DNA of 64,000 nt from Odobenus rosmarus divergens (taxonomy: Eukaryota > Chordata > Mammalia > Carnivora > Odobenidae). The position numbers were made by a program, and so were the translations under genes. How positions within the stretch are numbered: position 1 is the first letter of the stretch; each line of letters starts with the position of its first letter. Under the pieces are notes generated by a model that was not told the origin of the DNA, searched no databases, and saw only the letters and a list, made by a program, of their open reading frames with translations. The DNA lies in the NCBI RefSeq assembly GCF_000321225.1, contig NW_004450465.1:3421416-3485415 (forward strand). Reading direction: 5' to 3'. Shown in pieces: positions 60,548 through 64,000 of the stretch.

Positions 60548-60732
60548 GGGGCACTTGGGTGGCTCAGTCAGTTAAGTGACTGATTCTTGATTTTGACTCA
60601 GGTCATGATCTCAAGGTCATGAGATTGAGCCCCACATTGGGCTCCATGCTGGGAGTGGAGCCTGCTTTGATTAAGATTCTCTCTCTCCCTCTGCCCCTCC
60701 CCCAACCCCCTCTCTTAAAAAAAAAAAAAAGA
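60548..60732 (+). mobile_element. CAN-SINE, diverged
   Basis: CACTTGGGTGGCTCAGTCAG head, GACTCAGGTCATGATCTCAA body and poly-A. Flanks AAAAGATGGTATTCA and AAAGACTGTATTCA suggest the target duplication. The oldest-looking SINE here. Confidence 0.9.
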
Positions 60733-61789
60733 CTGTATTCAAATTTTTACAGTCTTATTAACAAGAGTAAACTAGAGACAAATAGTAACAAAACATAATT
60801 TTTAGTTTTAATTCTTGTTGATTACGAGGAGGGAAATGAAACAAAGGGAATCTTGAAGAAATGCAATTTTGAAATGTATCCAGGGCATCAGCTTCTGACA
60901 AGGAACAAATCAGTCATGAAAAAGCAAATCAAATAAAACGGCACCACTCCTTTAAGATGACTACCATCATTTGGCTTCCCGAAATGGACAGTGAAAAAGC
61001 AAGATATGACAAATGTGAGGACTGCAAGGGGGAATCCTGTGGTGGGTGGGGGAGAAATCCAACAGCCCTCCCCAGTTTAGAGTATGGATGATGAAGCTTT
61101 CTCTTTGCTTTGTAAAGTGTGGGAACACAGAGGTAAGCTCTCCCTCTCCCTTCTTTCAGCCATATTGTTGCCCCTATGCAGAAATTTTAGAGCTGCCCCT
61201 GGGAACATTCTATCCCTGAAGGGCTCTCGAATCTCAAATGCTATGAGAAGCGGGAAGAGATCCCCAGGGCAGAATGCTTATTATGACTGGGATCCACTTT
61301 AGTGATCCAAAGTGCAAAGAGTCCTCAGCTGGGCATGGAATGGGGAGAGAGAAGCTCCAAGGATTCCTTTGCTGAAACTTGAGGAGAGTCAGAAGCCATA
61401 ATAGGATCAAGCATCTGGTCTGGCAGACTCAAGCTGCTGGGGAACAGATTAGTGATCCAAAAAGCTGATTGTGAACTCCAGCAAACAATTAGCTTGGTCT
61501 TGTTTTGAAGCACTAGACATGGTTTCTTGAATTTGGCTCTTTGATTCTTACAGTACTTGGCATTCTGACAATGCACTGTGCCTATAAAGGCAATGTGCTG
61601 AGGTTCTTCATACACATCTACCCACAAGGACAACTTACATTTTAATAATCAAGTAATGCTAAATGTCAGTCACTGAGACACTGAGATTCATGTGTCTAAC
61701 AAGGTAAAGGTTGTGTGATCATCTCTAAATGTTTAATACAGTACAACATGCATTCCCAACACCTTGCTTTGGAGGATAGGAGTGGTGGC

Positions 61790-61960
61790 ATATCATTTAG
61801 AAATAAAATTTGGGGTTAGACTTCATTTACCTGGAAAAAATTCTTGTCTAGCTACCTCTGCCACTATCAATAGATATGAATTGGGGCATGTCACTTGACT
61901 TTCTGAAGCTCCTTTCCTCAAATAATACAAATATGCAACTGCTACTTTTACTATTATTAC
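61790..61960 (+). repeat. MIR SINE fragment
   Basis: ACCTCTGCCACTATCAATAG, GGGGCATGTCACTTGACTTT, TGAAGCTCCTTTCCTCAAAT in MIR order. Confidence 0.6.
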
Positions 61961-62665
61961 TAATTCTTAATAATTGCCAATTATCAACCAATTATTAGTT
62001 ACTATTATGCTGCTGCCGTTGTTGTTGTTTTTATAGGAATAAAGTAGACAGCTATGTGGAAATGCTTAACAGTATGCTTGTTCCCCTTATATATTTTAAA
62101 GAGACTGTAGTTGATTAGTTGGTTGGTTGATACATTGATTGAGAGTTTCGGTAGATACTCATAGCAGTGATTTGAGGTTGAGATTGGTACCCAGTTGTTT
62201 TGCAGACAATAAGAACTGCCTGTTCTTTTCCCTGTTTCATTCTGCTAACCAACTTTAATAGCTTCCCCAATATGCCTGACTTGCTATTTTGTGCTAAGAA
62301 CAGAATGCACTGCTACTGTAGACATTGAAATTTGGCCTCTTTTAATGGCTCTGACGGTTCATATTGCCTTTGGAATTTTTTATTGTTTTCAATTTCAAAG
62401 TTCTTTTTCAGTAGCTTGCTGAGTTAAACATTTCTCTTGTATTTGTATCAAGAAGATGGTACTTTCCTTCTTGTGTTTTCTTGCTTACACATGGGCATTA
62501 TAGGGACACGGTGAGACTACATAGAGGAAATCTAGAGAGAGAAAAAGTGGGTCTCGGATCTCATGTATATCCTATTGTGTTCAGGTCATCTCAAATCCTT
62601 TTTGGTATAGGGAAGATAAAGCAAAGCAAGAACATGCAATACTCACAATTAAAATACTGTGGAAT

Positions 62666-62948
62666 TTAAGAAACGGAGGATCATAGGGGAAGAGAGGAAA
62701 AAATAAAACAAGATGAAGCCAGAGAGGGAGATGAACCATGAGAGACTCTTAATCATAGGAAACAAACTGAGGGTTGCTGGAGGGGAGGGGGGTGGAGGGA
62801 TGGGGTCATTGGGTGATGGACATTAAGAAGGGCATGTGATGTAATGACCACTGGGTATTATATAAGACTGATGAATCACTGATGTCTACCTATGAAGCCA
62901 ATAACACATTATATGTTAATTAATTGAATTTAAATTTTAAAAAATTAA
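62666..62948 (+). mobile_element. Carnivore L1 3'UTR fragment
   Basis: AATAAAACAAGATGAAGCCA, GAGAGACTCTTAATCATAGG, AAACAAACTGAGGGTTGCTG and TGATGGACATTAAGAAGGGC. An older subfamily than the 47063 copy, judging by its different end. Confidence 0.88.
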
Positions 62949-63029
62949 AATATATAAGAATAAAAAATACTGCATGTAGGTTATTGTCATAATAGGCATT
63001 AAAGGTTGTGTAATCTAGTCACCACTTAT

Positions 63030-63270
63030 TGAGAGCTATTGAGACTTGATCTCAAGTCTTCTGATCCCCAGACATGGTACTCAGTGTTTTGAGGATTTCA
63101 TTTTCTGTAATCTTCACAACCACCCTACTTTATAGATAAGAAAACCAAGGCTTAAGAGAGTTGGGGTGGTTTTCCTCCCAAAATAAATTGTTCTGATTTA
63201 CTCACATACAACTAGTAAATAACACCCAGGATTAAAACCAGATCTGTCTTCAAAACATATTCACGATACC
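63030..63270 (-). repeat. MIR SINE fragment, antisense on + strand
   Basis: CAGTGTTTTGAGGATTTC, TAATCTTCACAACCACCCTA, TTTATAGATAAGAAAACCAA and ACAACTAGTAAATAACACCC. Confidence 0.65.
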
Positions 63271-63660
63271 ATGTTTAGTTCGTGCCGTTTGTGCTGTCTG
63301 CATTGACTTGAGCACACTTGTCCAATAAAGTACATATACTGCTTTCAATCTCCAATACATATATCTTTGGAGATTTAAACTTAATGTTCAGCTTGTATAT
63401 TATTTTTTTAAAGCTAACTTCTTTCTTTTTCCCCTCTTCACATTTATAGATTCTTGTTTTCTCATGACCTCCTTACTGGTCATGAGAAAATATTACTTTA
63501 ATTTTTAATGCTGTTTTATTAATTCATTTTTAATTAATTCATTTAATTTCAAGGATTTTAAGTTTTCTTTTTGTTACTTTATCCTTACTTTTTGCTCTCC
63601 TAATGTTTTAGAGTTGGGACCCACATCACAGGAATTACCACCACTCCCACTCCTTATTTC

Positions 63661-63863
63661 TTTTTTTTTTTTAAAGATTTTATTTATTTATTTGACAGAG
63701 AGAGACACAGCGAGAGAGGGAACACAAACAGGGGGAGTGGGAGAGGGAGAAGCAGGCTTCCCGTGGAGCAGGGAGCCCGATGTGGGGCTAGATTCCAGGA
63801 CCCTGGGACCATAACCTGAGCCGACGGCAGACACTTAACTTACTGAGCCAACCAGGTGCCCCA
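63661..63863 (-). mobile_element. CAN-SINE
   Basis: Poly-T, AAAGATTTTATTTATTTATT, GA-rich part, then a head ending GAGCCAACCAGGTGCCCC in reverse. Duplication CCCACTCCTTATTTC (63646-63660) and CCCACTCCCTATTTC (63864-63878). Confidence 0.94.
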
Positions 63864-63879
63864 CCCACTCCCTATTTCT

Positions 63880-64000
63880 TTTTTTTTTAAATTTTTTATT
63901 GTTATGTTAATCACCATACATTACATCATTAGTTTTGAATGTAGTGATCCACGATTCATTGTTTGTGCATAACATCCAGTGCTCCATGCAGAACGTGCCC
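63880..64000 (-). mobile_element. Carnivore L1 3' end, cut by window edge
   Basis: Poly-T, ATTGTTATGTTAATCACCAT and CATCCAGTGCTCCATGCAGA match the L1 at 35625 in the same orientation. It begins immediately next to the SINE's right target duplication. Confidence 0.92.

Larger units (their letters stand above)
60376..64000 (-). other. SPEF2 intron upstream of exon A (runs off window)
   Basis: At least 3,625 bp. Contains two CAN-SINEs, two L1 3' ends and MIR pieces, listed separately. The open frame 61325-61633 is not supported as an exon. Confidence 0.75.

Noticed and set aside
61325..61633. Open minus frame of 102 codons upstream of SPEF2 exon A (contains VYEEPQHIAFIG)
   Set aside because: No acceptor with a pyrimidine tract at its start, I do not recall this from SPEF2, and the 3' part has no convincing donor. 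Kept only as a remote exon candidate.

Overview
This is mammalian nuclear DNA from a carnivore. The tRNA-Lys-type CAN-SINEs carry the head 'CTGGGTGGCTCAGTC', and the young L1 3' ends share a G-rich 3'UTR. The SINE variant (GCTCAG...GTCATGATCTCAGGGTCCTGGGATCGAGCC) looks more like bear, seal or mustelid than dog, so a non-canid caniform is my best guess. That is inference from memory of the families, not a database result.

The one protein-coding gene I can support is SPEF2 (sperm flagellar protein 2, KPL2) on the minus strand. Its last twelve coding exons run from 60375 down to the stop codon at 11352. All twelve have AG acceptors and GT donors, reading phase is kept across all eleven junctions, and no stop or frameshift interrupts the 612 whole codons. 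The gene enters from beyond the right edge. A short 3'UTR with two candidate poly(A) signals lies at about 11090-11351. Positions 1 to about 11090 are intergenic. In human and other mammals the next gene on this side is IL7R, but none of it is seen here.

The introns hold most of the interest. The 12.8-kb intron 33750-46512 contains, on the same strand as SPEF2, a decayed hAT-transposase-derived gene (36655-39164, ZNF862-like). It has a zinc-finger motif, a transposase core and a C-terminal dimerisation motif. It still has four small introns (86-127 bp) with GT-AG borders and matching phases, so it is not a processed retrocopy. Three one-base frameshifts and one internal stop break it. The same intron has an L1 inserted inside a CAN-SINE with a 15-bp target duplication, and a perfect 18-bp hairpin.

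Other content is ordinary mammalian interspersed repeat: at least seven further CAN-SINEs, four carnivore L1 3' ends in all, older L1M pieces, L2 and MIR fragments, one Tigger-type DNA element, one possible LTR and many microsatellites. Two copied segments stand out. A MER5A piece of 135 bp occurs twice 6.2 kb apart with two differences, and a 38-bp block occurs twice, identical, 1.4 kb apart. I see no tRNA, rRNA, CRISPR or bacterial-type features.
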